Shown: one piece after another, positions 22,241 through 34,389 of the stretch
How positions within the stretch are numbered: the first letter of the stretch is position 1
Layout: the number at the start of each line of letters is the position of its first letter
Assembly (NCBI RefSeq): GCF_026212465.1
Contig: NC_080052.1
Location: 31,418,326-31,482,325 of the forward strand
Reading direction: 5' to 3'
DNA from: Amaranthus tricolor
Lineage: Eukaryota; Streptophyta; Magnoliopsida; Caryophyllales; Amaranthaceae
DNA: 64,000 nt
The notes under the pieces: model-generated
Told to the model about the DNA's origin: nothing
Database searches by the model: none
What the model saw: only the letters and a program-made list of their open reading frames with translations
Made by a program: the position numbers and the translations under genes

Positions 22241-25200
22241 TAGTATATAAAGCCAAGTACTTAAAAATATTGAAGTAGTATATGATAATATTATGGATGT
22301 TGGTTCTATAAGTGTGCGACATTTGTTAGATACATATACGAGCAAGATAACATTGTGGCAATCAGCAAATAAAGCTCAAAATAAATTCATTTATTTCATG
22401 GTTACTTCATTCTGGCGTGGCAAGATAAGACCAAGCTCTTTTTTGATGTCATTATTTTCGAATTTGTATTTTATATCATGTTACATGTACACCCACAACA
22501 AAAAAATAAAGAAAAAACTGTGTCTTGTACTTTAGGGTTTTTTTATTTTTTTCAATTTTATATATGGTGGATCCGTTGGATCCAATATGTTGCAATGATT
22601 TCCTCATCTTATCATCATATTAGTAGAATAGTAGGTGTAAGATATGACTCATTCAACATCGGATCAATGAATTAGAATTCTGTAAAGTTTTTTGGTATTT
22701 AGGGTTTAGCTCATTAGAGATTAGAGATTGTAATTTATTGATTTGATATCGGTTGTTGGTTATTATATTTAATGATGATTGTTGGTCGAGGACATTAATT
22801 GTTAAATATTAGTAAGCTCAATTGGTTGTTTCAATCTATTTGTTTGATGAGCTGATCAATATGATTGACTTTTTATTAGCTTATTAGCCAGCTGTAAAAT
22901 GAATTCTGTATGGATATTTTTCTATATTCCTTTGGGTTTTGAGTTTGCTATTAAAAGTGACTTGTTGTAAGAAGAAATGTTACTTTTAGCAATAAACTCA
23001 AAAGGATAAAGAGAGTATTTGGTTAAAAATAGTTATTATTGGCTGTTTACTAAAGAAAAATTAAAAAACGAAATTTTAAATAGAAATTCTACTAATACTA
23101 TGTGCAGATTTTTTATTATGGCTTGAAAAGTCAAATTTTTTGCTATCTTAAAAATTATATTTTAAAAGCATATTTTGACGACCTATTTTTGTTCTCCAAT
23201 CTTTTGATTTTCAATATATTTATCACAACTCTAAAAATATATATTATATATGTGTTTTAGTTGATGCTTTATTTTTCATGCACACCATCTAAGTTGATTT
23301 TTAAAATCCACGCATCAAAATTGAATAAAATTTCAGTTAATTATATTTTTTTCATAAGTATAGAAAAATAAACTAGACAAATCAAAATTTGTGTAACGTT
23401 TATTACTGTAAAAAAAGAGAATATATATAGGAGTAGATAGTATTCCTATTTCTTTATACTTCTTCAGCCTAAAATTTATGCGGCAACGAACTTTGGTGAA
23501 TCATATGTTGCTCATGCCAAATGTCTTATTTATTAGAAACATTTTAAAGTTTGGTAAAATTGGAACAATAATGTTTACCAATGCCTGTAAATAAATTTCT
23601 TAGTTTGTTTGGTTTTTTCCTTGTAAGTTTTAGCCACCCATTTGTTTTATTAGAAGGCGGTCTTTTATTATAGTTTAGGTTGTAATAAGTTTCTTTAGGA
23701 GTTATAAAATTTTTTATTTTTCAAAAATAAAATAATATATCCTATTTATAATATCTTGATATGATTCGAGTCCACTATCAAGTTTAAAAACCGTATATCC
23801 GATTCAAATAGTTTGATTTTTAAAAATTTCATAAATTATTTCAATTTATAAAATTGGGTGAATATTTTGGTACTCCTTTTTATTTTGTAAGGGCAATTGG
23901 GCAATTATCTTATTAACACGATCCACTAAAACCAATGAGGTTCATTCGAGGCACTTTCCAAGTTGGCGGATAATTTTGTATTGTTTCTTATCTTATCGAT
24001 GCACTCAAGTCATCTCTTTCTTCTTATGCTACTATTTTGTTTTATTGTCATTCATTTTATGGTAATAATTGATGTAAGATAATATAGTGGAATTGTTAGC
24101 ATAATTATTCTTCTAGCTTTTATGAATGGTTTGATGAGGAGAGAATACTGCATCTGCAATACTTGAGATTATACGATAAGTAGAAGTATTAATGCATCAA
24201 TTTAAATGTGGATATGTGACTGAAATAAAACCGTTTAAAGAAATTAAAATTTGTCTTCATAATATATTGACACCTAATAATGAAACCTCTCCATATCCTC
24301 GTTTTGCGGGAATACCTTATATTGTAATGCATGAAGCGCTCATCCTACGTTTAGATTGGTTATGGCTTTAGAGTTTAGCTTCCCAAATTTTATTTATTTT
24401 TTTATTTATATTTTATTGTAGGAAAAGTAAAGATTAGATGAGAATTAAATATATGGTTTTTTTAAATTGTGGTATTTACTCTATAACTGAGATAAGATTT
24501 AATTGTATTAACTTATCAAAATAAAATGATTTGGTATTCCATACTAATTTATGAAGCCAATAATCTATTATTTAACAAATTTAATTTCCCGCATTTTAAC
24601 AGCAGTGATACTTGATTAAAAAAATTTAAATTCTTAACCTTTTTAATTACTAAAAAGCTTTATTACAAATATACAATCTTCTATTATGTTTGATCATTAA
24701 ATATTACTCAAAATATTATTATATTGATTTGGAAATTTATTAGTCTTTTATTATATATGTATAAATGTTAATATTAATTGAAAATTTACAGTAAAATTAT
24801 ATGATCGATTTATTCAATACATGAAATTTTCTTATTCAACTCCTTAAACATAATAGGGTCTATGGCCTATGCCCTATTCATAATATTGTATATTTTAAAA
24901 GAGATTAACATGGCTAAGATATTTTAATTATACAATAATTGAACTTTATAATGACCAAAACGCCCTTTAAAATTTGTGGAGATTAGAAGAAGTTAATTGT
25001 CATGTAGCAAGTGATAATGAAGCATGCGAAACATTGTGGTCCTACAAATGGCTTTCATGAGAACTTGCCCTATTCGCCGCGTCTTCGTGACTAATCAAGA
25101 ATCATCTCAACAACTCTAAATTTTGGTTGCTCTCATAAAAATAAAAAATAATTTTATGTGAAGTTGAGACTTGCCTTTTGATTTATCAGTCTATTATCTA

Positions 25201-25925
25201 CAAATCATCTTTATTAACTTATTGTAAAAATAAATAATGGTAATTTTGTTTTCTCAAGATTTGTCATTGTTTGTACTATGATTTTGTCAATTAATTTATA
25301 CATAAGTTAAAATAGAAATTTGTATAATTTTAACAGTTTAAAAAATATGCATAAACATATATATATATAGACTTTTATAATTCATGAAAAAATTCAAATT
25401 GTTAAACATAAACTAACTTCTTTTAATAGGTTTCATTAAAAAAAGAGCTAATTTCTACATTTTAGTAAATTTGATAAAAATAAATTACTATGAAGTAATA
25501 AGTTCGTATAACATTTTATTAATTGGGCTCGCTAACATTCATTCTCTTTATTGAGCACAACTAATCATTAAACACTTTTGTATTCATTTAAAATACATAT
25601 GATACTTAATTTTTCACACAAGTAATTATAATTACGTTGTTTGTTGGTTAATTTGGATAAGCAATAAAACTTTTTTCGTTAATGTAATTATGGTTCATTG
25701 ACATTAAAAGGACAAATATTTGACTCGTAATACAAGATGAATCTAGATTAGTCTATTAAATATTAATGGTGGGCCCCATATCAAGGTTTTACCCGTTTGT
25801 ATTACTTGCCAATCTACGGCCATATTCAATTTTCCCTTCAAGACTTGAAAGAGTTAAGAGAAATATTATACACAAATTCTTGTAGCATCTCTAATTAGGT
25901 CGATTTATTATATATATTTTAAAAT

Positions 25926-26119
25926 ACAAATTCTTATTTGAGATTGTCTTTACAAAAGATGTCTCAAGTTTGGGCCAGCCCAATTTTTAAATTAAAAAAA
26001 ATAACTAAACTTTTTAAACAACACAAATTCTTACTTGAGATCGTCTTTATAGAAGACGTCTCAAGTTTGGGCCAGCCCAATTTTAAAATTTTTTAAAAAA
26101 TAACTAAACTTTATAAACA
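25926..26119. repeat. Tandem duplication, two units of 97 bp, each with an internal hairpin
   Basis: The units start at 25926 and 26023. Each reads 'acaaattctta(t/c)ttgagat', a GTCTT...AAGAC-type stem, 'gtctcaagtttgggccagcc', then an AT-rich tail with 'ataactaaactt'. The stem is part of the same module that ends several MITE-like repeats of this window. Confidence 0.7.
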
Positions 26120-26470
26120 ATGCTTTTTAACTTTTATTTTCAGTTTTTCTTTTTTTTCTTTCCTGACAAAATTACTTATCTTCCTCTCTCAAACTCCATT
26201 TGTGGTTTTCAACCTCCATCTCCCTCTCTCAAACTTCATTATTGTTTGTTCTCTATTTGTCTTCTTCAACATTTGCAAAACCATCAAAGTTATGTATTTA
26301 TACTTCATCATTTTCGTTTTTAAAGCTTTCATTTTCATTTTTTTTGGGTTGATTGTGGATTTACAATTTTCTAATTTTTTTTAAAGGAAGCTTCATCAAT
26401 GGTGTAAATAGTGATGTTGAAGAAGACAACAATGTCTACTGTTTGGGGGAAATTAATAAAACCAATTGTG

Positions 26471-26780
26471 GTTGTAACATAATATATTAGGAGTTATAAC
26501 ATAATATATTTGCAATTATAACATAATATATTTGGGGTTATAACCATAATATATTTAGAGTTATAACAAAACATATAATTGCGGTTATAACGTAATAGAT
26601 TTGGGTTTATAACAGTATATATTTGTGATATAATACTACAAAATTGATACTATAATGATACAAGCAAATACATTATGTTATAAAACCTCAAATATATTAA
26701 GTTCTAATTCAAAATATATAGAGTTATAACTTCAAATATATTATGTTACAACCCCAAATATATAATTTTAACCCCAAATC
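26471..26780. repeat. Minisatellite of about 23-bp units that reverses orientation
   Basis: From 26471 to about 26630 there are about seven degenerate units close to 'gttataacataatatatttg' plus 'ggg'. From about 26670 to 26780 the same unit returns as its reverse complement ('ccccaaatatattatgttac' type), in about four or five copies. The two halves can pair into a long imperfect hairpin. Confidence 0.7.
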
Positions 26781-27029
26781 ATAAAAATTAGTTATAATTT
26801 TCATCTTCAACATCAATGTTTTCTACTATTGATGAACCTTAATTTTTTTTGGAAAAAATGAAAAAATTTGATTTATTACTAAATGATGTTTTATTTTGTT
26901 TGGGAATAGACAGTTAATCAGAAAACTTTTCATCTTTCAATAAGAAAACAGTTTTCTGCAGTTTTTTTATTTTAAAAACAATAGTTTTTTAAAAATTAAG
27001 ATATTTATTAAAGAAGGAAAGTGGGTTGG

Positions 27030-27185
27030 GCTCTTGAGAGCCGTCTTTAGAAAAGACAGTCTCTCAAAAAAGAGTGATTTTGAAATATTATAAGTTGACA
27101 TTAAAAATAATATAAGTAGACATTTAAAATATTGTGGGCTGAACTTGAGATCCATCTCTCAAAGAGACGATCTCTCAAGAGACTA
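27030..27185. repeat. MITE-like repeat with GAGAGCCGTCTTT / AAAGAGACGATCTC ends
   Basis: The left side has 'gggctcttgagagccgtctt' and the right side has 'gagatccatctctcaaagag' then 'acgatctctcaagagacta'. The ends are inverted relative to each other. The interior repeats 'ataagttgacatt...aaaataatataagtagacatt', as in the 17463-17742 element, so they belong to one family. Confidence 0.5.
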
Positions 27186-27407
27186 GCTGAACATTATATT
27201 CCTCCTAAATAAATTACATTATTAGCTTATTTCTTATTAATTATCACTATTAAAACAATAAATAAAATAAATATAAAAAGAGAATTTTAGAGTTGTTTCT
27301 GAAATGGGGCGCTATGGCATATGCTATAGTATCTGGGTGTCTATCTCGAGTCAAGAGACTTTTTTGCTGCATATGGATATGAGTTGTTGCGTTTTTTTTA
27401 TCTCTTT

Positions 27408-28025
27408 TGAGGTGGATATGCGGTTACACATTGATGGATCGAATTAGGATCTAGAAGTTTAGAGAGAAACTAGGGATTGCCTTTATTTCTGAAAAGATGT
27501 AAGAAAATAGGTTGAGATGGTTTGGACATGTGCAGAGAAAGACTTTTGACGTCCCTTTGAGGAGGATAGAAATCATCATAATAGAGGATGAGTGAAGTCA
27601 AGGAACACCTAAGAAAACTTGGGATGAGCAAATAAAAGTTGACTTGCATGAGTTCCACCGCTCTGAAGACCTGATCAAGGATAGGGGTAGTTGGAGGCGC
27701 CTTATTCGTGTTTTAGACTATTGGTTTCCTTTCGCTTAGTTGTTGGTGATCTTGTTCTTTGACTTTTACTCGTTTTTTATATATTTTATTTATCTTTATT
27801 TTATGTTTAGGAGTCACGCTTGTATGGTAAGATGTATACTTGTGGAATTAGGTTCAACTTCACTCAGTTCTATTCGTTGTAGAAATTTCTTTTGTTTTTT
27901 TCAAATTGAGAAACACTTTGGCTGCGCGCTCCTATATGGGTATGAGTTGCCACCTTTAATCCCTCCATAGATCTTGCTCATAATTTTTTTATGAACAAAT
28001 ACACTAGGTATGATAATAATAAGGA
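27408..28025 (+). mobile_element. RTE-type LINE, 5'-truncated and decayed copy
   Basis: The translation contains RLRWFGHVQRKTF, a KKTWDEQIKVDL-like part and DRGSWRRLIRVLDY, with several stops and shifts between them. This is the C-terminal end of the RTE reverse-transcriptase polyprotein. The 3' UTR follows with 'gggtatgagttgccacc' and a terminal ATGATAATAATAA-like run. The endonuclease and the RT core are absent. Confidence 0.75.
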
Positions 28026-28369
28026 GTTTCTATAAACAAGAACGTTTATGAAGATCTTCCTTATTAGGTAAATGATTAATTTTATATAAATGTCATTAAA
28101 TATAGACGAGAAAAAAACAAAAACCAACTTATTTTCTCTCTGTCAAAACCTATTCAAACAACTACACTAAAGCATAATTTCAAAAAATTCGGATAAAACT
28201 GAAAACTAAGAAAGAATATTCGAGTATACGAGGGGAGGGTAAAGAGGTGTAACTAAATTATTGAAGTAAACACTGACGTGGAACCTAGCTGTCAACTCCT
28301 ACTTCACATATGCGCGGCGACCCGTCGGCCCCATATCCCTTCTTATTTAAGGGTCCCACAATTCCCTCT

Positions 28370-28377
28370 TATTTATA
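28370..28377 (+). promoter_or_regulatory. TATA-like box of the DUF506 gene
   Basis: TATTTATA lies 132 bp upstream of the ATG at 28509, after a C-rich segment, and is the best TATA candidate. Transcription would start near 28400, giving a 5' UTR of about 100 nt. Confidence 0.45.
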
Positions 28378-28495
28378 ACCGTCTCTGATAGATCATCAAA
28401 CCATACTTATATTTTTGTGGTATTCCCGTCACAAAGCCCTACAATTATTATAATATCTCTTCCTCTGTTTAACCTCCTAAATTCCAAAAACAATA

Positions 28496-28501
28496 CACGT
28501 G
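28496..28501. promoter_or_regulatory. G-box CACGTG just upstream of the DUF506 start codon
   Basis: The palindrome, within ACACGTGT, is the core site of plant bZIP and bHLH factors and of ABA-response elements. It lies 7 bp before the ATG, probably inside the transcribed leader, so regulatory use is possible but unproven. Confidence 0.4.
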
Positions 28502-28508
28502 TGTTAAT

Positions 28509-31500
28509 ATGGCGAGAACCGGAGTTCCGTCAAGGTTTCCGGCGGGTCGTAGGATATTGAATTATGAGAAACCGGGTGGGTTGGAATTGGAGTACTCGGA
28601 TGAGTTAGCGGTGAGTTCTTCGGATTCTGTGTTTGGGTTTCTAGAAGGTTCGATTGAAAGTACGACGAGTAATGAAGGGTGCCAATTCAATTGTTTTGAT
28701 GAAGAAGATGAAGAGGATGAGAATTCTAGTGAAGAAAAAAAGATTTTCTGGGAAACTCAACATAATCTTTTACAGGTATTTTTTAAATTAATTGATAATT
28801 GATTGATTTTTTTTGGTATGTAATCAAATACTTCTAATAATAATAATAGAGTTTGAAATTAATTTCATGTCAACTCATAGAAATGAGCTTATTAGATCAT
28901 ATAAAATGTTTTCAAACAGTCAAACTATCAAATATCAATTTGTGAAATAAGATGCACCATATAAGTAGCTCATTTTTAAATGGTCATTTAAAAATTATTA
29001 GTAATTATTTTAATGCACATCGGTCAGACTAATACAGATAATTTTATTTTATATATTTTCTGTTTTCTAATACTTTTTTGTTTAGAATATTTCGTTTTAA
29101 GGGGAAAGAAATTTAGTAAAGAGTTTTGAGATATATTTAAAAGATAAAATGTAAAATCTTATTAGATTACTCATAATGTATATTTTTTTACTATCTATTT
29201 TTTATAAATTTTATTATTCATTTGCATTAAAAGTTACAAAAAAAAATGAGGGAGTAGAATATTTGGCTAGAATAGAGATAGTTCTATCGTCTAAAATTTT
29301 TTGAATGATTTTTATGTTTATGAGATATAATAGTATACACGAAAAAATTTTAATAACTATTACTTTATATTTAATCTATAATGTGTTTATTATTACTTAT
29401 CTTTTAAATATTATTTATACTAAGATGTTTGTGCATTACATAAATTTTATTGTAAATATAAAGGGCCTAACTAAAATAAATTTGTGGAATAAAAATAGGC
29501 AACATTGTGTCGTACGACATCAATAGAAACAGGGATAAGAAGGGTGACGAGGGACGCAATAAAGGAGTTACAAGAACAGGGGCATTATTGTAAATGCAAT
29601 AAATCAGTGACGGGAATCAATTGCCGAACGTGTTTAATGGGAGAGCTTTCAAGGAGATTACGAATTGCTGGTTTTAATTCCGCCATTTGTCGAACCAAAT
29701 GGAGAAGTTCTCCAGAAATTCCGTCTGGTAATACTCTGTCCTCTTTTCATTTTCATCCTTTTTAATTTATTTACTTTTTTTACTTAATTATAACTATAAC
29801 TATTAATAAAAAATGTGTAATATTAATCAAAATTGCGTGTAACACCAAATTAATATTACTTTTTTTGTTCTTTTTGTTTTTTTATCCTCTAATATTTCAA
29901 AATATTTTCGCTTTAGATTTTAGTATTATAATTGTCTTGAGAAAAGGTGTTTTATTATACCTTTAATTCTTAAATAACAAGGTCTCGGGGAGACTATTTT
30001 TATTTGACTGATCCAATATACACTTTTTATCTTAAAGGATTCATTTATAACGTTAAAGTAATCAATTATAACGTTAAAGTAATTATACCACTAATTACTT
30101 GTGATATTGAAGTAATTAATTAAATAAATGGATTAATTATATGGGTTCGTCTCATGGCGAAACAATCTTATACAAGAAGAGTTATTATTTTATATTTCTT
30201 ATAATTTTTTAATTTAGGATCGTATTAAAGATATTGAAACTTAAAAAATATGATAATGAAGTTTTTTCTTCACTTTTTAAAGATGTTGGGTGAAATAGCA
30301 CATAAGGATCTAGGATCTAAGATCAAAGAACTTGAAAGAATATACTCCTAGTAACATTCCTGTAGCAAATTGTAATGTTAATCTTCATTTTCTTGGTGAA
30401 AAAACTTTGATTATATATAAAAAAAAAAGTTTTTATTTATAATTTTTGATAAGTATTTAGTATTTAATAGCACATACTCAAATAATTATACATTAGAATG
30501 AAATTTATAAATAAATCGAGATGTATAGAAGGAGAAGTAGAACAAATATAACCATTTAACATATTAATCGTGTTTCTATTAAAATTACAGTAACTTTTCA
30601 TTATTATGCTGGTAATTTAATATCGATAATCAAAGAATCACCCAAATAAACCGTTTGACAATACTTGTTTGACAATACTTAACAAAAAAATGCATTGTAT
30701 TCTATCTAATGTTAGAACTTAGAAGGCTTCCTTGGTTTTCAGTGTAATATAAGAGTTGTCTGAGCTGGAATTGTGTCATTTTGTAGATATGCTGACCAAA
30801 TTTGGATCGGAATCATTCATTTTACCACTTGCATTGAGTTTTATAAATATATAATTCATTTTAAAGTTACTTCGCTTTTTTTTTTTTTTTTTTTTTTTTT
30901 TCCTATGTGGACTAGTTCTTGGTATATTGATAATGACATCATCACAAAGATATCATGAATTTTTCTATTCGTATGGGGTTGTTATCAATGATATTGTTAA
31001 TATAATTGTAAGTTAAATAAATTATAAAAATTTCCTTTAAATATATTTCACATGGATTAATTTTTGTTATACAAAAGTATGAAAATATAAAGAGGATGTA
31101 TATTTTTCTATAATTTTTTTTTAGTATAAATGGATTTAAAAGGCAAGGTGAAAACTATGTAAATTATTTAGTCGTTAAATTTGGACCAATTAATTTTTTG
31201 ACTAATGTGGACTAAACCCTACTAAGATCACTACAAAATTAGACCTTGATTTTTATTTCAAATATGTGGAAAAGAATGTACTCCTATTTGGGACTACAGA
31301 GCAAGTTGTTTGTTGGAGTGGAGGTAATTGTTTTAGTTGATGTTCATAGATTTTAATGAGATTGAATTGACAATTGATTTGAGCCTCAGTTTAAATGTGT
31401 GAAAATATCAATGCATTCTTAAGAAGTATCCAAAGCTACTACTATATTCTTGAGTTGTTATATCTTAAAAGTCTCGACTATTAAATTAAACTTTTAATTG

Positions 31501-31975
31501 AATTGTTATTTTGAATATTACTTATGCATTCGGCTTTTGTTCTATAGGTGAGCATACATTTATTGACGTAATTGACAACTCAATCCCCCAGAAGGGGGAA
31601 GTAAGGGTGATAATAGAACCAAGTTTTAGATCGAACTTTGAGATGGCAAGAGCAAGCGACGATTACAATCAATTAATCAGTCGATTGCCGGAGGTTTTTG
31701 TTGGTAAAGCGGAAAGATTAAAGACTTTGATCAAAATTTTGGGTGGAGCAGCAAAGAAGTGCATGAAGGACAAGAAAATGCATATGGGACCATGGAGGAA
31801 GCATAAATATATGCAAGCAAAGTGGTTTAGTACCACTTACGAGCGATTAGAGGAGGCTAACATGCCCACTAATCGCTCTTACTCGACTCAAATTAGCAAA
31901 CCCGTTAGAGGGACCTCTATGCTTACAATAGCGTTGATGGATAATATGCCTATGAAAGCTGTCGCAGTCGTGTGA
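28509..31975 (+). CDS. DUF506 / PDDEXK-like family protein, three exons
   Basis: Exons are 28509-28775, 29499-29727 and 31548-31975. Junctions are GT-AG, phases agree, and the product is 307 aa. The N-terminal 90 residues are divergent, with an acidic run (DEEDEEDE). The conserved plant-specific domain begins at exon 2, ATLCRTTSIETGIR, and continues with HYCKCN...CRTCLMGELSRRLR, GFNSAICRTKWRSSPEIPSG, then HTFIDV and GEVRVIIEPSF. It ends with RLPEVFVGKAERL, AAKKCMKDKKMHMGPWR and YMQAKW. Pfam places this family (PF04720) with PD-(D/E)XK nuclease-like folds; the biochemical role of most members is not established. The second intron (1,820 bp) carries a GTCTCGGGGAGAC...GTCTCATGGCG MITE-like segment at about 29980-30180 and a poly-T run near 30879-30900. 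The start is supported by a Met that opens a family-typical N-terminus. Confidence 0.92.
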
Positions 31976-33298
31976 TGTCTTGTTATGTTTAGTGTTTGGG
32001 CATATAAAAGCTATTTTGCTCGGATTCTATATCTTGGACATGGGTAAGATGTCTAGACAAATTAATTTGGTTTGAAATCTCGCAAATTTTTGTAAGTTAG
32101 TCAAGTGAGATGAATACTTGATCATACGTTCGTGTTTGATGTCGGATATGGGTCATCCCGAGCAATATAGTCTAGAAGCGTATGCATATGATATATCATG
32201 TTTCGACTTTCGAGTTATGTTTGAGAGATAAGAATTAGCTTAAAAGTGTTAAGAAGAGTGTATAGGAATTGCGGAATGTATTATTAGTAGGTAGGAAAGA
32301 AATTGTGTATCATATTGGTTTCTTCATTAGTATTATTTTAAGCTTTTTGCCATATTTTACAATCTTCATTGTCCTTTACTAAAACGAAATTATAGGCCTT
32401 GTTGAATGTCGATCCTTTTTCCTAACCTTTTGCCATCCACAAATTATTACAGGATCAATTCATATAATTAGTTTATTTTTTAATTACTTTAAGATTTTAA
32501 GTAATCACTTTAATGTGATAAGTGAAAAGGATAATATTTAAAAGTTATCACTTAAGTTTAAGTAAAAAGGATAATATCATAAAAGTTATCACTTAAATTT
32601 ATAATTTGTCACTTTAAAATTGTAAATAATTATTATAAGATTATAAATTATTAATTTAAAAATAAAAATTTATATTAAATCAATCTAATAGAAATGATGT
32701 CATCGTAGAGCTTTGTCATTTGAAACTTTGTGTTAATAAAATGATTTGTATGATGGTACAGGTAGATCCAAACTTTGATTCTTTGTGATTCCACTTAAAC
32801 GGCAAATTTAAATCCTCCATAAAGTCAACTGGCTAATTTTACCTGTAAAGATTTCTTGAAAGAATGAGTAGGCCTGGCCCAATACAATTGGGCATGTAAC
32901 AAACAGTCTCTACAAATTAAATGCCTACAATTGGACTTTTTCTAAGAATACATCTAACATGAGTCGATTATAATTGGGCTAGATAATCAAACTATATTAA
33001 CAGTCCATCTTATATGAGACCGTCTTATCATAAGATAGGTCCATACAAACGGATTCATTAGTAAACAACTTGCAAAAAAATTAAACTCCTACGTATAGGA
33101 AAACGGCCAGACATAAAGAATTAGTGTATTTTGTTTTCATGTTGTTTGTTTTATATTATTGTTCCTTGTCTTACTTCATGGTATTTTTAATACTTATCTC
33201 TTATTTTAACGTGATTCACAAGTTATAAATTTCTTTTTTTAAATAACTATTTCGTCCACCTCAAGGTTTAGATTTGGATATATTTTTTCACATTTACG

Positions 33299-33608
33299 AT
33301 CCATTTGTTAGATGGTAATAAACGGTGGTAATAGGAATGAAAAACTAGTGTAATTTTGGTTGAAAAATCTCTTGGCTACATTGATGGCCATGCTTATATA
33401 ACTTCCATCATCTCATTTTCTTCATAAAATTAATTCCAAGGCATTACTATTGGGAGAGATGGTCTTAGGTGGTAATGAAAATTTGTAAACAAAAAAATAT
33501 TATTGTGATCAAAGTTTCATTACCATGGAAATGATATGAAACTTTTGATGAAATTTTACACTATAAATATTTTCATTATAACCATTTAGTACTACTAACC
33601 AAACGGAC
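33299..33608. mobile_element. MITE family A, copy 2 (inverted relative to copy 1)
   Basis: Its reverse complement follows the element at 18967-19284 throughout: end GTCCGTTTGGTTAGTAG, then 'agtgtaaaatttcatcaaaa', 'gatgatgg', 'gtagccaagagatttttcaa' and the opposite end. The left terminus is more decayed ('ccatttgttagatgg'). Confidence 0.7.
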
Positions 33609-34080
33609 ATTATAGTTATTTTTTGAAAAGAAAGTTGATGAATCTATTAAAACTTAAACTTCATTATGATCTTCAAACAAATGAAGCTTCACACCACATG
33701 ATTAGAAGCATTTATAATTCAAGTATAAATCAAATACTACTCCGAATCGGTCAAAATACTACATTTTTACCAACAAGTTCACACATGAAGGAAATAGTAT
33801 AACAATTTGAACCTATACGTTTATGCTTAGGAAATCATAAAGTTTGGCTAGAAGCTATTCCTTGAGTAACAAACATTACTCATTCGTCTTAGTTAGATTG
33901 TTATTTCTACTAAAACGTTCGCACATAAGTCAATCTACGCCTTAAAAGTCAAATTCCACACCACTTGTTTAGAAGCTCTTCCTCACGCATGAACCCTAAT
34001 CTTAGATGAAAAAGTAAATCACGTGGTTTTTTTATGACGTGTGATTGAAGCTCCCATCATATGCTATATACTTTTAGAGT

Positions 34081-34085
34081 TTGGT
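34081..34085. repeat. Target-site duplication TTGGT of the copia element (5' copy)
   Basis: The matching copy is at 39073-39077, directly after the 3' LTR. Five base pairs is the length typical of copia integrase. Confidence 0.93.
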
Positions 34086-34298
34086 TGTTAGAATAATCTA
34101 TTTGAGGAAAAGAATAAATCTGTCAAGGCAACCAGAATATTTCTCCAATATTCCATACATATTTAGGGCACAAAATATTCTGTATATTCTCATTATTTTA
34201 GGAAGCTTTTCTTGTATAAATATGATACAATGTATATTGGAATAAATGAAAAAAAACACAGAAATTCAAACCCGTAAATTGGTTTATTCCCTTAATTA
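34086..34298 (+). repeat. 5' LTR of the copia element
   Basis: It begins TGTTAGAATAATC and ends CCCTTAATTA, that is TG...TA rather than the usual TG...CA. A TATAAATA box at 34215-34222 should drive transcription of the element. Confidence 0.95.
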
Positions 34299-34313
34299 TG
34301 GTATCAGAGCCAA
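34299..34313 (+). promoter_or_regulatory. Primer-binding site, initiator Met-tRNA
   Basis: TGGTATCAGAGCCAA directly abuts the LTR. TGGTATCAGAGCC is complementary to the 3' end of plant initiator methionine tRNA, the standard copia primer. Confidence 0.93.
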
Positions 34314-34389
34314 GACGTTTCTGAGGTAGAAATCGTCTAAGCGGCTTCATCGTCTACCGGAATACTAAACCTTACCTGAAAAAGAAAGA

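Larger units (their letters stand above)
22243..28369. other. Intergenic region upstream of the DUF506 gene
   Basis: No host gene is recognised. The part from 22,300 to 25,900 is AT-rich and I see nothing structured in it. From 25.9 kb on there are a tandem duplication, a direction-reversing minisatellite, a hairpin-ended MITE and an RTE LINE tail, listed separately. Confidence 0.55.
31976..34085. other. Intergenic region between the DUF506 gene and the copia element
   Basis: It contains the DUF506 3' flank, a 'catcttatatgagaccgtct' hairpin segment near 33004-33040 and MITE family A copy 2. A scrap at about 34047-34078 ('tgattgaagctcccatcata' onward) resembles the TRIM LTR. No coding frame is seen. 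Confidence 0.55.
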
